Below are positions 18,849-29,084 of a stretch of 64,000 nt of DNA, in pieces. Location of the stretch: positions 115,547-179,546 of the forward strand of contig NZ_PPRS01000003.1 in NCBI RefSeq assembly GCF_002902755.1, given 5' to 3'. The notes under the pieces were generated by a model. The model was given only the letters and a program-made list of their open reading frames with translations, searched no databases and had not been told where the DNA came from. The position numbers and the translations under genes were made by a program. The stretch is from Mammaliicoccus lentus (GTDB taxonomy: Bacteria > Bacillota > Bacilli > Staphylococcales > Staphylococcaceae). How positions within the stretch are numbered: the first letter of the stretch is position 1; each line of letters opens with the position of its first letter.

Positions 18849-20720
18849 TTATAATCTGTCTGATAAGGATGACCAACGCATATAATCCTCTTCATATTGC
18901 GTTTCAATCGATGTCTTTTCTTGAGTCAATTCGTTTAATTTCTCATAGTTTGTAGCGTTATCTATCATTTCTTGTTCTATTTCTTCTAATCTTGTTTCGA
19001 TATATTCTATATTATTTTCTAATTCTTCTAGTTCTCTTTTCTCTTTGAATGATAACCTTGCGTTCGCTTTTGGTTTCTCTTCTTGTTTAACTTCAGCTTT
19101 ATGTTGTTGATTAGCTTTTTTATCTAATTCACGTTTATAAGCTAAATAATCTTCAAAAGTGCCTAACAATGGTTCTACTTGTTTATCATGTATATACCAA
19201 TATTTATTAGCCACTTTATTTAAGAAGTATCTATCGTGACTAACTGTAATTACAGTTCCGCCAAATTCTGTAATATACGCTTCTAAAATTGTAAGTGTTT
19301 CTGTATCTAAATCATTAGTCGGTTCATCTAGTATAAGAACATTTGGTTCATGGACTAATAATTTTAATAAATATAAACGTTTTTGCTCTCCACCTGAAAG
19401 TTTATTAATTTGAGTACCATGTGTTTGACTAGGGAATAAGAAACGTTCTAGTAACTGCGTAACAGATACTACAGTACCATCTTTTTCTTTTGCCACTTCA
19501 CTTTCTGCTCTTAAGTAATCAATCATTCTTTCATCAGAACTCAAACTATCATCTTGTTGTTTGAAATAAGCAATTTTAACAGTTTGACCAGTAATTAAGT
19601 TGCCTTGATATGACTGATCTAAACCACTAATAATGTTAAGCAAAGTCGTTTTACCCACTCCATTTTCACCGACAATACCTATTCGGTCTCCTTTTTGTAT
19701 GATTGTAGTGAAGTTTTCAAATAGTGTTTTATCACCTATAGATTTTGTAATGTCTTCTAGCTCAAATACTTGTTTCCCTAATCGAGAATGAGCTAAGTTA
19801 AGACTTGCTTCACCTTGAGTTTTCTTATTAGATAAATCTTCTTCTAGAGTATTAAACCTTTGTATTCTCGCTTGTTGTTTAGTAGATCTTGCTTTAGCGC
19901 CTTGTCTCATCCAATGTAATTCTTGTCTATATAGCGCTTTTTTCTTTGTATGTTGTTGAGCTTCTATTTCTTCTTTTTCTGCTCTTGCTTGAATATATGC
20001 TTCATAATTACCAGGATAACTTGTCAGTTTTCCATTAGACAACTCAACGATACGTGAAGCAACTTGATTTAAGAAGTGACGATCATGCGTAACGAACATA
20101 ATGGTATGTGGGTATTGTTTAATATAATTTACAAGCCATTCTATACCTTCTATATCTAAATGGTTTGTTGGTTCATCTAATAAAAGCAAATCAGGTTTAC
20201 GTATTAATTCTTTAGCTAATGCTACACGTTTCTTCTGACCACCACTTAATTCAGATATTTTTTTGTGGTAGTCATTTATACCTAATTTTGATAAAATTGT
20301 TTTGACCTCTGCACTGTAATCCCAGGCGTTCAATCTATCCATATGAGATTGATATTCCATCATTAAATCAAGGTCTTTAGATTCACCAGTTTGTTGATAT
20401 TTATTCAATGCATTTTCATAATTTGCTATAACCTTCGTCATCTCTGTTTCATTATTTAGTACTTCATCTATTACAGATAAAGTTCCATTTAATTCAGGTT
20501 TTTGGCTAGCATATGCAATTTGATATTGATTAGGGTAAGATGTCTTTGCATCATAATCATCATCTATATTCGCGATGACCTTTAGCAAAGTACTCTTACC
20601 AGTTCCGTTAATGCCAACAAGTCCTATTCGTTCTTTATAAGAAATGGATAAATCCAAATCATTAAATATAACTTTATCACCATATTGTTTATTAAGGTGT
20701 TCAATTTTATATGCTTCCAT
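18849..20720 (-). CDS. ABC-F family ATPase (Uup/EttA-like)
   Basis: Soluble twin-ATPase protein (about 623 aa) of the ABC-F type, whose members act on the ribosome. It has two Walker A motifs (GINGTGKST, GENGVGKTT), two LSGG signatures (LSGGQKKRVALAKEL, LSGGEQKRLYLLKLL) and a charged inter-domain linker. The C-terminal coiled coil (about 540-623, ending YMRWSSLSDRL) is as in Uup. There are no membrane segments. The start chosen is the ATG seven bases after AAAGGATG. Whether it confers antibiotic protection or acts as a housekeeping translation factor cannot be decided; its conserved location suggests housekeeping. Confidence 0.85.
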   Translation of the reverse strand: MEAYKIEHLNKQYGDKVIFNDLDLSISYKERIGLVGINGTGKSTLLKVIANIDDDYDAKTSYPNQYQIAYASQKPELNGTLSVIDEVLNNETEMTKVIANYENALNKYQQTGESKDLDLMMEYQSHMDRLNAWDYSAEVKTILSKLGINDYHKKISELSGGQKKRVALAKELIRKPDLLLLDEPTNHLDIEGIEWLVNYIKQYPHTIMFVTHDRHFLNQVASRIVELSNGKLTSYPGNYEAYIQARAEKEEIEAQQHTKKKALYRQELHWMRQGAKARSTKQQARIQRFNTLEEDLSNKKTQGEASLNLAHSRLGKQVFELEDITKSIGDKTLFENFTTIIQKGDRIGIVGENGVGKTTLLNIISGLDQSYQGNLITGQTVKIAYFKQQDDSLSSDERMIDYLRAESEVAKEKDGTVVSVTQLLERFLFPSQTHGTQINKLSGGEQKRLYLLKLLVHEPNVLILDEPTNDLDTETLTILEAYITEFGGTVITVSHDRYFLNKVANKYWYIHDKQVEPLLGTFEDYLAYKRELDKKANQQHKAEVKQEEKPKANARLSFKEKRELEELENNIEYIETRLEEIEQEMIDNATNYEKLNELTQEKTSIETQYEEDYMRWSSLSDRL

Positions 20721-20805
20721 GTTTTTACATCCTTTAGTTTTCTCAGTTTTCAATTAATATATTATACACTCTTTTTACAATAAAAGATACGAAGGAGCAC
20801 AAACA

Positions 20806-21621
20806 ATGCAAGAGTTTTTTACAACGCTTCCACCATATTTACAAGCATTATTAGCAGGTATTATCACTTGGCTACTTACAGCTTTTGGATCGTCATTTGT
20901 TTATTTATTTAAGAACATAGATACAAAAGTTATAAATACAATGCAAGGGTTTGCAGCAGGTGTGATGATAGCTGCTAGTTTTTGGTCTTTATTACAACCT
21001 TCTATAGATCAAAGTTCAGATTCAGCCATGCCTTGGTTACCAGCTGCAATTGGTTTCTTACTAGGTGGGGTTTTCATTAGATTATTAGACTTTGTCATTC
21101 CACATGCGCACCAAAATGCACCTGATAAAAGCCAAAGAGTTGAAGGACCAGACACTAAACTTGGAAAGAATACATTATTATTCTTAGCCATCACTCTACA
21201 CAATATTCCTGAAGGTATGGCAATAGGTGTAGCTTTTGGAGGTGTTGCTACAGGTAATGAAGGTGCTACTTTATTAGGTGCACTTGGTTTAGCGATTGGT
21301 ATTGGTATACAAAACATACCTGAAGGCGCAGCATTATCTATGCCTATACGTGCCTCTGGTCTTTCAAGGTGGAAAGCATTTAACTATGGACAAGCTTCAG
21401 CGCTAGTTGAACCAGTATTTGCAATGTTAGGCGCATTATTAGTAGTTCTTGCCACGCCTATATTACCGTATGCATTAGCTTTTGCAGCAGGTGCGATGAT
21501 ATTTGTTGTCGTTGAAGAATTAATACCAGAATCACAATCAGGAAATAATACAGATTTAGCAACATTAGGATTAATGGGTGGATTTACGATTATGATGATA
21601 TTAGATGTTGCATTAGGATAA
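20806..21621 (+). CDS. ZIP family divalent metal transporter
   Basis: Membrane protein (271 aa, about eight segments) of the ZIP family, bacterial ZupT/GufA branch, importing zinc or related divalent metals. The metal-site helices carry HNIPEGMAIGVAFGG and, in the next helix, GIQNIPEGAALSMPI; the second His-to-Gln substitution is usual in the GufA-like branch. Divergent from the ABC-F gene; start after GAAGGAGCACAAAC. No clear Zur site is visible in the 85-base gap. Confidence 0.85.
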   Translation: MQEFFTTLPPYLQALLAGIITWLLTAFGSSFVYLFKNIDTKVINTMQGFAAGVMIAASFWSLLQPSIDQSSDSAMPWLPAAIGFLLGGVFIRLLDFVIPHAHQNAPDKSQRVEGPDTKLGKNTLLFLAITLHNIPEGMAIGVAFGGVATGNEGATLLGALGLAIGIGIQNIPEGAALSMPIRASGLSRWKAFNYGQASALVEPVFAMLGALLVVLATPILPYALAFAAGAMIFVVVEELIPESQSGNNTDLATLGLMGGFTIMMILDVALG

Positions 21622-21640
21622 ACAGCAAATTGAACAATAA

Positions 21641-21693
21641 AAATAAGCATATCACTTTTCAACTAATATATTAGTTAAGTGATATGCTTATTT
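21641..21693. terminator. Bidirectional terminator between ZIP gene and ltaS
   Basis: Long hairpin AAATAAGCATATCACTT / AAGTGATATGCTTATTT, with an inner AACTAAT / ATTAGTT stem and a 3-base bulge. T-runs follow on both sides. It serves two convergent genes. Confidence 0.85.
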
Positions 21694-21729
21694 ATTTTAA
21701 ATTAAGACTTATGTCTCAAACTATTTTTC

Positions 21730-23670
21730 TTATTCTTCTTGATAGCCATTGCCAGATTTATATTCATAGCTTGATGGTTTTATTTTCTTGAAGTCTGGAT
21801 TGTCATAGAATCTGAATAAGTCACCATGTAATAACTGATCTGACAATTCAAGTTCTTTTTCTACTTTATTTTTATTTTCTTGTAAGTCTTGCGGTTTAGT
21901 CTTCATCGGTTTGTTAGTCTTATTATCATAAACTGCGCTACCTATTGATTTATACTCAGGTGTAATGAAGTCACCATTTCTAAATGCTACTGTTTCATCG
22001 TGACCTTTTGATAATAAGTCTGTACCAAACATGATGTAGTTACTAGCGTCAATGCCTAATACATCTAGTAATGTAGGCATAACGTCTACTTGACCACCAT
22101 AAGTTTCATCAACTCCACCTTCTAATCCAGGAACTTTCATAAAGAACGGTGTTCTATTTAAGTCCATAAATTTAGCAGGTGTAATCTCATCTTCACCTAA
22201 TAGGTTTGCCATGGCTTTGTTATGGTTCTCAGAGATACCATAATGGTCACCGTAAATCATTATAACAGAGTCATCATAAAGACCTTCTTTTTTAAGTTGA
22301 TTCACAAATTCTTCTAACGACTCATCTAAATAACGCGCTGTTTGAACGTAACCATCAAGCGTCGCACTACCTGTGTTTGGTTTTTCAATCGTTGCATCTT
22401 CTTTACTTAATGTAAATGGATAATGGTTAGTTAACGTAATTAAATGAGAGTAGAATGGTTCTTTCTGCTCTTTAAGATGTGCAATCGACTCGTCGAAGAA
22501 CACTTTATCTTTAAGACCTAAGTTTTCTTGATTCTCTTGTTTCATGTCGTAATACGTTGCATCATAAAACTTATCAACACCAAAATGTTTATACACTTGA
22601 TCTCTATTCCAGAATGTTTTGTAGTCACCGTGCATCACAGATGTTTCATAACCTTGTTTCTGGTTTAAAATCGCTGGTAGAGATTGATAAGTGTTATCTC
22701 CTTTTAATGAGAAAGCTGAACCTTGCGGAAGCCCGTAAATACTATTATCCATCGTTAACTCTGAATCGGCAGTCTTACCTTGTCCAGTTTGATGGAAAAA
22801 GTTTGGATAATATTTATATCCTTTATCACCTTTAGCAAGTGAGTTCAAGAATGGTGTAACTTCTTCCCCATTAACTTTAAAATCAATTAAGAATGATTGG
22901 AAACTTTCTAAATGAATTTTAATGACGTTTTTATCTTTGGCTATACCAAATGTTTCTTTACTAGGTTTTTGATATTTTTGCTTAGCATAATTTTTAACTT
23001 CAGTTAGATCATCTTCACTAGCTAACGCTTTTTGAGAGTTATTTTGAACTGTTTTAACACCATCATATACTGTGAAATTATATGGACCTAAATATTTAAC
23101 TAAATATTTATGATCGAATGTTCTAGTAAGTAATTCTGGTCTATCAGCTTCAGCAAAAGCCAAATTTAAAAATGCTAATGCTACCGCAACGCCCATTACT
23201 ACTGGAACGAACTTCTTAGGGAATGCTTTTGTATTAAGCCACTTGCTCTTAAATACAAGAACAAATAAGAATATAATCGTATCAGTGAAGTAAATAAAGT
23301 CGTACCATGAGAATGAACTATATACAGCACCAGACATAGATTCAACGTTACTTACTTGGTTCAATGTACTAAATGTTAAAAAGTCAGAGAAGAATCTAAA
23401 GTACACAACATTCGCATATAACAGGAATGTTAGTATAAATCCTCCTATGAAAATAAACCAATAAGATTTACGCCCTTTAAAGAATAAAAACACACTTAAT
23501 ATTAATGCAACTAAGCTATATGGGTTCATTAATAGTATAAAATTTTGTACTAGTCCCTTTACCCCAAGTGACAAGTCCACATAATAGGCAAAATAAGTCT
23601 TCAACGCAATCGCTAAAACGGTTAGCAAGAAGAACGTAAAGACGCCTATCTTCCTATTTTTTGATTTCAT
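21730..23670 (-). CDS. ltaS: Lipoteichoic acid synthase LtaS
   Basis: Polymerises the glycerol-phosphate chain of lipoteichoic acid from phosphatidylglycerol on the outer membrane face. It has five N-terminal membrane helices (1-175) then an extracellular sulfatase-fold domain. Catalytic Thr300 lies in [11 protein letters not shown], Glu255 in HLESFQSF, and the metal ligands in [11 protein letters not shown]. The signal-peptidase site ALA-S (215-218) is present. Length (646) and residue numbering match S. aureus LtaS exactly, so the enzyme should be fully active. It is a single-gene transcript. Confidence 0.96.
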   Translation of the reverse strand: MKSKNRKIGVFTFFLLTVLAIALKTYFAYYVDLSLGVKGLVQNFILLMNPYSLVALILSVFLFFKGRKSYWFIFIGGFILTFLLYANVVYFRFFSDFLTFSTLNQVSNVESMSGAVYSSFSWYDFIYFTDTIIFLFVLVFKSKWLNTKAFPKKFVPVVMGVAVALAFLNLAFAEADRPELLTRTFDHKYLVKYLGPYNFTVYDGVKTVQNNSQKALASEDDLTEVKNYAKQKYQKPSKETFGIAKDKNVIKIHLESFQSFLIDFKVNGEEVTPFLNSLAKGDKGYKYYPNFFHQTGQGKTADSELTMDNSIYGLPQGSAFSLKGDNTYQSLPAILNQKQGYETSVMHGDYKTFWNRDQVYKHFGVDKFYDATYYDMKQENQENLGLKDKVFFDESIAHLKEQKEPFYSHLITLTNHYPFTLSKEDATIEKPNTGSATLDGYVQTARYLDESLEEFVNQLKKEGLYDDSVIMIYGDHYGISENHNKAMANLLGEDEITPAKFMDLNRTPFFMKVPGLEGGVDETYGGQVDVMPTLLDVLGIDASNYIMFGTDLLSKGHDETVAFRNGDFITPEYKSIGSAVYDNKTNKPMKTKPQDLQENKNKVEKELELSDQLLHGDLFRFYDNPDFKKIKPSSYEYKSGNGYQEE

Positions 23671-23852
23671 ACCTTTCCTCCGTATCTCAACTCACATCAA
23701 TTTCCTTTATAAATTCATTACAAATTATTGACCGTTGTAATATTCTTGTAATATTAATAGATGTTCAGTATTATAATTTATACTACTTTACAAAAAAATT
23801 CAACTAAAAACCTATATCTACCACAAAAAATGTGTAAAAGTACATATAACCG

Positions 23853-24875
23853 TCACATTTTATGTTTCGATTGTTTTTGCATTTCTTCTTGTAATTTATA
23901 TTTTATGCCTGTCTTTATTTGTTTTACAAATTGTGCATGTTTTTTCATATTTTTTTCAGCTTCTTCAATACTTAATGTCCTAAAGATTATTTTGGAACCT
24001 TGTTTTTTCTGTGCAAGTTTATCTATGTGATATGAGGCAATAGTCCCTAGTTGAGGGTAGCTTGATAATGATTGATGATCATTCAACATAATAACGAGTT
24101 GATTTTCTTCATTTAATAAAACTGTACCTTTTTTAACGCTTAAGAATGATTGATCGTTAATTTCTCTATTAACGATTGATTCTCCCTCTAACGTTAATCC
24201 TGTTCTATTAAAACGATTGGATACCTTATACACTCTATTTTCTAGATTTTTTATTTCATCTTGTTTGAAATGTGACATACCTTCTCCTGAAATAATATGG
24301 AAGATGTCCGTGAAATAATTTAAAGCAAGTGTATATTGGTCTATACCCCAATCTGCCGTTTTAGTTTCTTCTAAATTGGCGAATAGTTTCTTTTGTAATG
24401 GTGAATAATTTCTAAAAAGCTCTATTTCATCGCCTTGTTGCAATAAACGTCCTTTATGTCCACCCATTCCTAATCTAATACTAGTAGATTTTGAACCTAA
24501 CCATTCATCAGCCACTATTCCCCCTGCTATTGCAAGATATACCCTAGTACCTTTATGAGCATCCTCAAAACTGAGTACTTCTCCTTTATTCATTAAATGA
24601 ATTTTATACGGTAATATTTTCTTGTCATCACGATATGCAGGAAAATGTGCACCGGTAATTGCAATTAATGTTGGTTCTGTAAATTGTATACTCGGCATTT
24701 TAAAAGTCATTTCTAACAATGCTTCATCTTCATCATTACCTACTAACATATTTGCTAATCTATGATTAAGTTGATCAATGGAACCATTTTTCACGATACC
24801 AATATGTTGGAATTTTTGTCTACCTAAATCTTGAATTGAAGTGTATAGACCAGGTTCTCTCATAATTAGTGACAT
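23853..24875 (-). CDS. pxpC: 5-oxoprolinase subunit C (PxpC/KipA-like)
   Basis: Biotin-dependent-carboxyltransferase-like protein (340 aa) of the KipA/PxpC family, which with PxpA and PxpB cleaves 5-oxoproline to glutamate using ATP. The diagnostic N-terminus is MREPGLYTSIQDLGRQKFQHIGI (5-27), followed by the conserved NGSIDQLNHRLANMLVGN. Its start overlaps the end of pxpB by 10 bases. No pxpA (LamB/YcsF) gene is in this window, so the enzyme's third subunit must lie elsewhere or be absent. Confidence 0.87.
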   Translation of the reverse strand: MSLIMREPGLYTSIQDLGRQKFQHIGIVKNGSIDQLNHRLANMLVGNDEDEALLEMTFKMPSIQFTEPTLIAITGAHFPAYRDDKKILPYKIHLMNKGEVLSFEDAHKGTRVYLAIAGGIVADEWLGSKSTSIRLGMGGHKGRLLQQGDEIELFRNYSPLQKKLFANLEETKTADWGIDQYTLALNYFTDIFHIISGEGMSHFKQDEIKNLENRVYKVSNRFNRTGLTLEGESIVNREINDQSFLSVKKGTVLLNEENQLVIMLNDHQSLSSYPQLGTIASYHIDKLAQKKQGSKIIFRTLSIEEAEKNMKKHAQFVKQIKTGIKYKLQEEMQKQSKHKM

Positions 24876-25567
24876 GGTTTATACCCTCCACTCTCAATTG
24901 TTTCTCTATCTACAACATTTAAAACAACATCGTCACCAAAGTTTAATTTACATTTACTTTCTTCTCTATCAAACATTTCAACTTCTGTCCAACCTATAAC
25001 TGGCCAACTACCATTTGTATCTGTAGTCGTAATAAAAAGCTTATCTCTTTCAATACATAAAGATCCTTTAGGAATAAATTGTTTATAACCCGAATTTTTA
25101 GAATGCAATCTGTGGCTTAACCCCGATAAGTATGGACAGCCTGGTGTGTGGCCAATCATAGAAACAAAGTATGTTCTTGATTCTAAAACTTGTATTTGTT
25201 CTTCATCTGACAAATCAGTTAGACCGTCAAAATCAGGCCCATATATCCCGCCTACAACCACATCGATTTCAACAGCAGTCTTACGAACTTCTCTATCCTT
25301 TAAGTCTTCTTTCTTTTTCTTAATTATACCTTCTATTAATTCATGCATATAATTGAAAGGTTGAGAAATATCATGATTCATCATCATATTATATGGGTGA
25401 TAAACAACCATTAAACTATTTTCACTTGGTATAACCTCATCGATAAATGGCATATTTTTGTTTAGTATGTCCATTCTAAATTCATTTATTTCGTGCGTTA
25501 ATTGTCTAGAAGGTTCTCTATCACTCATAACAGTTAGAGCAGAATCACCTTTAGGATATATGCGCAT
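24866..25567 (-). CDS. pxpB: 5-oxoprolinase subunit B (PxpB/KipI-like)
   Basis: Cyclophilin-like-domain protein (233 aa) of the KipI/PxpB family. The family motif GHTPGCPYLSGLSHRLHSKNSG (about 138-159) and the PKGSLCIERDKLFITTTDTNGSWPVIGWT stretch (which covers the predicted ATP-pocket region) are clear. The chosen ATG is seven bases after GAGGTG; the upstream in-frame ATG lies inside that ribosome site. In Bacillus this family member was first described as a sporulation-kinase inhibitor; the metabolic role with PxpC is more likely here. Confidence 0.87.
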   Translation of the reverse strand: MRIYPKGDSALTVMSDREPSRQLTHEINEFRMDILNKNMPFIDEVIPSENSLMVVYHPYNMMMNHDISQPFNYMHELIEGIIKKKKEDLKDREVRKTAVEIDVVVGGIYGPDFDGLTDLSDEEQIQVLESRTYFVSMIGHTPGCPYLSGLSHRLHSKNSGYKQFIPKGSLCIERDKLFITTTDTNGSWPVIGWTEVEMFDREESKCKLNFGDDVVLNVVDRETIESGGYKPCH

Positions 25568-25606
25568 ATAAAGACACCTCATTCTGTTTCGCTATATCAT
25601 GTACCA

Positions 25607-25819
25607 TTACTTGCGATAAAACACATCTGTTAAGTCTATAAAAACAGACGTAATTTGATTAACAAATAAACCTACAAATAATATTGATATCGCAAATCCT
25701 ATATATAGAAAAGCAAAACTCTTCTTATTATTGTTTCTTCTCAAATGTGTTAACACAATATTCTTCATGTAAAAAACAACTAAAATGATAATTATTAAAT
25801 ATAATAATGCTAAGAACAT
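25607..25819 (-). CDS. Small two-helix membrane protein, unknown
   Basis: A 70-aa protein with two hydrophobic helices (about 3-20 and 35-58) separated by a basic loop (HLRRNNNKK), so probably a hairpin in the membrane with a cytoplasmic or positive-inside loop. The start is preceded by GGACGGGTG at proper spacing. It lies 61 bases after pabBC and 39 bases before pxpB on the same strand, so it is probably in the same transcript. I do not recognise a family. Confidence 0.6.
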   Translation of the reverse strand: MFLALLYLIIIILVVFYMKNIVLTHLRRNNNKKSFAFLYIGFAISILFVGLFVNQITSVFIDLTDVFYRK

Positions 25820-25880
25820 TTATTTTCACCCGTCCTTATAAGATGGTATCTATTTTACTATTTGTCATCATAGATTGCCA

Positions 25881-27638
25881 TCAAAATTTTAAATCTATCT
25901 CTATCCATTCTCTCAAACTATTAATCATAAACAGTTTAATTTTACGATTTTTAATACCATCTAATAACATATCCTTATTTATAATTCGTTCTTTTATTAT
26001 TTCATCTCTTAGTAAAGATTGTCTCATACATCCATTTAAAATTTGATTACTAAATGGTGGTGTGAAGTAATCACCATCTTCAAAAATAACGACATTTCCA
26101 ATATCAAACTCGGTTATTTGATTTTCTTCATTATAATATAATACAACATTCGTTTCATGTGAGTGTTCAAAATGCTTTCGCGCAGTAGTCTTATTGATTT
26201 TATATAACGTCGGAACTTCTTTAGCAAGCATTAATTGTGCTGTAAATGGTTTATTAGTATTACTCAATTCATTTATTTCCACTTGAAAATCTCCTAAGCG
26301 GTCCAATTCAATCCTTAACTTATATGTACCATTTGAGTGATTTTCTAAAGCGGTATCCAGTACATCATCCCATTGATTACGGTTAAAAGGGATATTCAAT
26401 TCAGCAGCGCTTTTTTCAATTCTTCGAGTATGTTCTTTACGCCTGCTTACTTTTCCATTTTCAATACGTATAGTTTCTATTAAATGAACATTTGGATTAT
26501 CTAGTATTTTTGTTTTCATTTTAAATTCTTTTATTTCTGCGTGAGGATTTGAATCAATTGTTATACCCGCCCCAACACCGTAGATGGATTTATCTTTCTT
26601 GTTTTGTATTGTACGAATTGGAACATTAAAAATATTTCTGCCATCAGGTAACATTAAACCGATTGTTCCACAATAAACACCTCTCGGTAATGTTTCAAGT
26701 TCATGAATAATTTTCATAGTTGATTCTTTAGGAGCGCCAGTTATCGATCCACACGGGAATAAAGCTTGTAATATATGATATAGACTTTGATTAGAGGAAA
26801 TTTCGCTATAAATCGTACTCGTCATTTGATATACGGTCTTATATTTCTCAATCATAAATAAATCGGTTGTTTTTACTGTACCTGTTTTAGAAATTTTACT
26901 TAAATCATTTCTTAATAAATCCACAATCATAACATTCTCAGCTTTATCTTTATTAGATTGATTAAGAACATCGAAATTAATTTTATCTTCTTCGTTATTT
27001 TGTCCTCTAGCAATTGTACCTTTCATTGGTTTCGTAACAATGCAATTATTTTTATTACGATATGGACCAGTTTGGAAGAATAGTTCGGGTGATACCGAAA
27101 TAATGCTTTCATTATCGTTCTCGATATATGCTTGATAATCACCATTTGATTCATAAGTTAATAATTTAAAATAATGATAAGGTTTTTTTATACGGTTTCC
27201 TATTAAACGCGTCGTATAGTTCACTTGATAAGTGTTTCCTTTAATAATTTCATTATGTATGAAATGTATATTAGATTGTATCGTTTCTTCACTATCAACT
27301 GGGTGCCAATTTATATTTTTTAAAGATGTTTCATAAGCAGACTCATTTTCAAATTGATTAACAGGACTTTTATAAACTTGTAACGATCCGTAGTTTTCTT
27401 GATCATTATATACTTGCAATGCTTTATCGAAAGCTGGCGCACTTTCATAAGGTAAACTTAAGACTACATAATAACCACTACTCTGATAATACTCTGCTTT
27501 ATTTATTAATTTTTCAACCTCTTCGATAGTATTAGCAACCATATAATAAATAGGTTTTTCAAACTTTAAATTTAATTTTTCTATATTATCTTTATCATTG
27601 ATATATTTAAATTGTATATGTGCTTTCAACTTCAACAC
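25881..27638 (-). CDS. pabB: Aminodeoxychorismate synthase component I fused to aminodeoxychorismate lyase (PabB-PabC)
   Basis: A bifunctional 585-aa protein for p-aminobenzoate synthesis. Residues about 1-370 are the chorismate-binding PabB/TrpE-like domain with KPMKGTIARG, AENVMIVDLLRNDL, CGSITGAPKESTMKII and the PIRTIQ motif. Residues about 385-585 are a PabC-like class IV aminotransferase fold with IETIRIENG near its start and EFDIGNVVIFEDG. It overlaps the pabA end by 32 bases. The initiation codon is uncertain: GTG at 27638 or an in-frame TTG three codons later, with AGGTG before it, are both possible. Confidence 0.87.
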   Translation of the reverse strand: MLKLKAHIQFKYINDKDNIEKLNLKFEKPIYYMVANTIEEVEKLINKAEYYQSSGYYVVLSLPYESAPAFDKALQVYNDQENYGSLQVYKSPVNQFENESAYETSLKNINWHPVDSEETIQSNIHFIHNEIIKGNTYQVNYTTRLIGNRIKKPYHYFKLLTYESNGDYQAYIENDNESIISVSPELFFQTGPYRNKNNCIVTKPMKGTIARGQNNEEDKINFDVLNQSNKDKAENVMIVDLLRNDLSKISKTGTVKTTDLFMIEKYKTVYQMTSTIYSEISSNQSLYHILQALFPCGSITGAPKESTMKIIHELETLPRGVYCGTIGLMLPDGRNIFNVPIRTIQNKKDKSIYGVGAGITIDSNPHAEIKEFKMKTKILDNPNVHLIETIRIENGKVSRRKEHTRRIEKSAAELNIPFNRNQWDDVLDTALENHSNGTYKLRIELDRLGDFQVEINELSNTNKPFTAQLMLAKEVPTLYKINKTTARKHFEHSHETNVVLYYNEENQITEFDIGNVVIFEDGDYFTPPFSNQILNGCMRQSLLRDEIIKERIINKDMLLDGIKNRKIKLFMINSLREWIEIDLKF

Positions 27639-28212
27639 CTACCTTCGTAAGAAAATTTGCAATTTGCTCTTTGCCAAATTCGCTCAAAATAGATTCAGGA
27701 TGATATTGAACCGCTTCAATTGGTAAGCTTTTGTGTCTTATTGCCATTGGAATATTCCCCTCAACCGTCCATGCTGAAATAATAAATTCATCTGGAATAC
27801 AAGTATCATCTGCTATTAATGAATGATACCTCGTTACATTAAATGAAGACGGTAAGTTTTGGTATATTCCTTTACCATCATGTTTAATAGCAGCAACATG
27901 ACCATGAATAGGCTTTTGACCGTTTACTATTTTTCCATTAAACGTAGCTATTAATAACTGAAACCCTAAGCAAACACCTAAAATAGGTATGTGTTTATGT
28001 ATTTGATACAAATTTTCCATCAGCTTTGGATAATCGTTAGGGTGTCCCGGACCTGGTGAAACAATAACAGATTTAGGGTTTAAACTATTAAGCATATCTA
28101 TATTGATATCTTCATTTTTATAAATTCTAATTTTTTCATTAATAGTAATAATTTTTAAATATTCGATAATGTTGTATGTAAAAGAATCATGGTTGTCTAT
28201 CATAATAATCAT
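27607..28212 (-). CDS. pabA: Aminodeoxychorismate/anthranilate synthase glutaminase PabA
   Basis: Class I glutamine amidotransferase (about 201 aa) that feeds ammonia to PabB. The N-terminal MIIMIDNHDSFTYNI, oxyanion segment VSPGPGHP, nucleophile Cys in GVCLGFQLL, and the His-Glu pair in AVQYHPESILSEFG are all present. The start is the ATG six bases after GAAGGT; the longer in-frame reading upstream does not resemble the family. First gene of the folate-precursor operon, transcribed divergently from queC. Confidence 0.9.
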   Translation of the reverse strand: MIIMIDNHDSFTYNIIEYLKIITINEKIRIYKNEDINIDMLNSLNPKSVIVSPGPGHPNDYPKLMENLYQIHKHIPILGVCLGFQLLIATFNGKIVNGQKPIHGHVAAIKHDGKGIYQNLPSSFNVTRYHSLIADDTCIPDEFIISAWTVEGNIPMAIRHKSLPIEAVQYHPESILSEFGKEQIANFLTKVGVEVESTYTI

Positions 28213-28315
28213 AAAAATACCTTCACTTTGTTTATTATTTTCAGACCTATCATACCATATCATAAACTTGCTTTTACAATTTGATTGTATTATCATTTGT
28301 ATATTCAATAAACTA

Positions 28316-28401
28316 AGAGGTTCCTAGCTCATACCCTCTATAAAAAACTAGACACTTCGTCTACCTTTTTTATAGAAGGCAGGCTTTTTTTATGCCTTTT
28401 T
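28316..28401 (+). promoter_or_regulatory. preQ1-I riboswitch with downstream terminator, upstream of queCDE
   Basis: The aptamer spans about 28316-28351: AGAGG pairs with CCTCT (28335-28339), and loop CTAG (28324-28327) can form the pseudoknot with CTAG (28348-28351) after the A-rich ATAAAAAA joint. This is the known B. subtilis queC-type layout. A hairpin AAGGCA / TGCCTT (28376-28381 / 28393-28398) with a T-run follows and is a plausible transcription-terminating platform. A CCTTTTTAAAGG palindrome over the queC ribosome site could instead block translation. Confidence 0.9.
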
Positions 28402-28415
28402 AAAGGAGAAAGATT

Positions 28416-29084
28416 ATGTCAGAAACATTAAAAAATGATAAAGCACTTGTCGTTTTTAGCGGTGGTCAAGACAGTACGACATGTATGTTTTATGCGAAAG
28501 AAAATTTTAAAGAAGTAGAACTCCTTACTTTTCAATACGGACAAAGACATGATTTAGAAATAGAAGTAGCAGAAAATATTGCTAAAGAACAAGGTTTGAA
28601 ACATCATATTCTGGACATGTCACTACTTTCACAATTATCTCCAAACGCTTTAACAGATCACAATATGGAAATCGAAAATAATGAAGATGGTATACCAAAC
28701 ACATTCGTACCAGCTAGAAATTTATTATTCTTATCATTTGCTGGTGCACTTGCTTACCAAATCGGTGCTAAACATATCATCACTGGCGTTTGTGAAACAG
28801 ACTTTAGCGGTTATCCAGATTGTAGAGATAGTTTTATTAAATCTATGAACTTATCTCTTAATTTATCAATGGACAAAGATTTTGTTATACATACACCTCT
28901 TATGTGGCTTAACAAACAAGAAACATGGGCGTTGAGTGATGAATTAGGTGCACTTGATTATGTTCGTGAACGTACATTAACTTGTTATAACGGTGTTATA
29001 GCTGACGGATGTGGTGAATGTCCTGCATGCAAATTAAGAAATCAAGGTTTATCACAGTACCTTGAATTGAAAGGAAGTCTATAA
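28416..29084 (+). CDS. queC: 7-cyano-7-deazaguanine synthase QueC
   Basis: ATP-dependent enzyme (222 aa) that turns 7-carboxy-7-deazaguanine into preQ0. The PP-loop [11 protein letters not shown] is at residues 13-23. Zinc ligands are in the C-terminal [26 protein letters not shown] lies nine bases before the ATG. It overlaps queD by one base (TAATG) and is under the preQ1 riboswitch. Confidence 0.95.
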   Translation: MSETLKNDKALVVFSGGQDSTTCMFYAKENFKEVELLTFQYGQRHDLEIEVAENIAKEQGLKHHILDMSLLSQLSPNALTDHNMEIENNEDGIPNTFVPARNLLFLSFAGALAYQIGAKHIITGVCETDFSGYPDCRDSFIKSMNLSLNLSMDKDFVIHTPLMWLNKQETWALSDELGALDYVRERTLTCYNGVIADGCGECPACKLRNQGLSQYLELKGSL

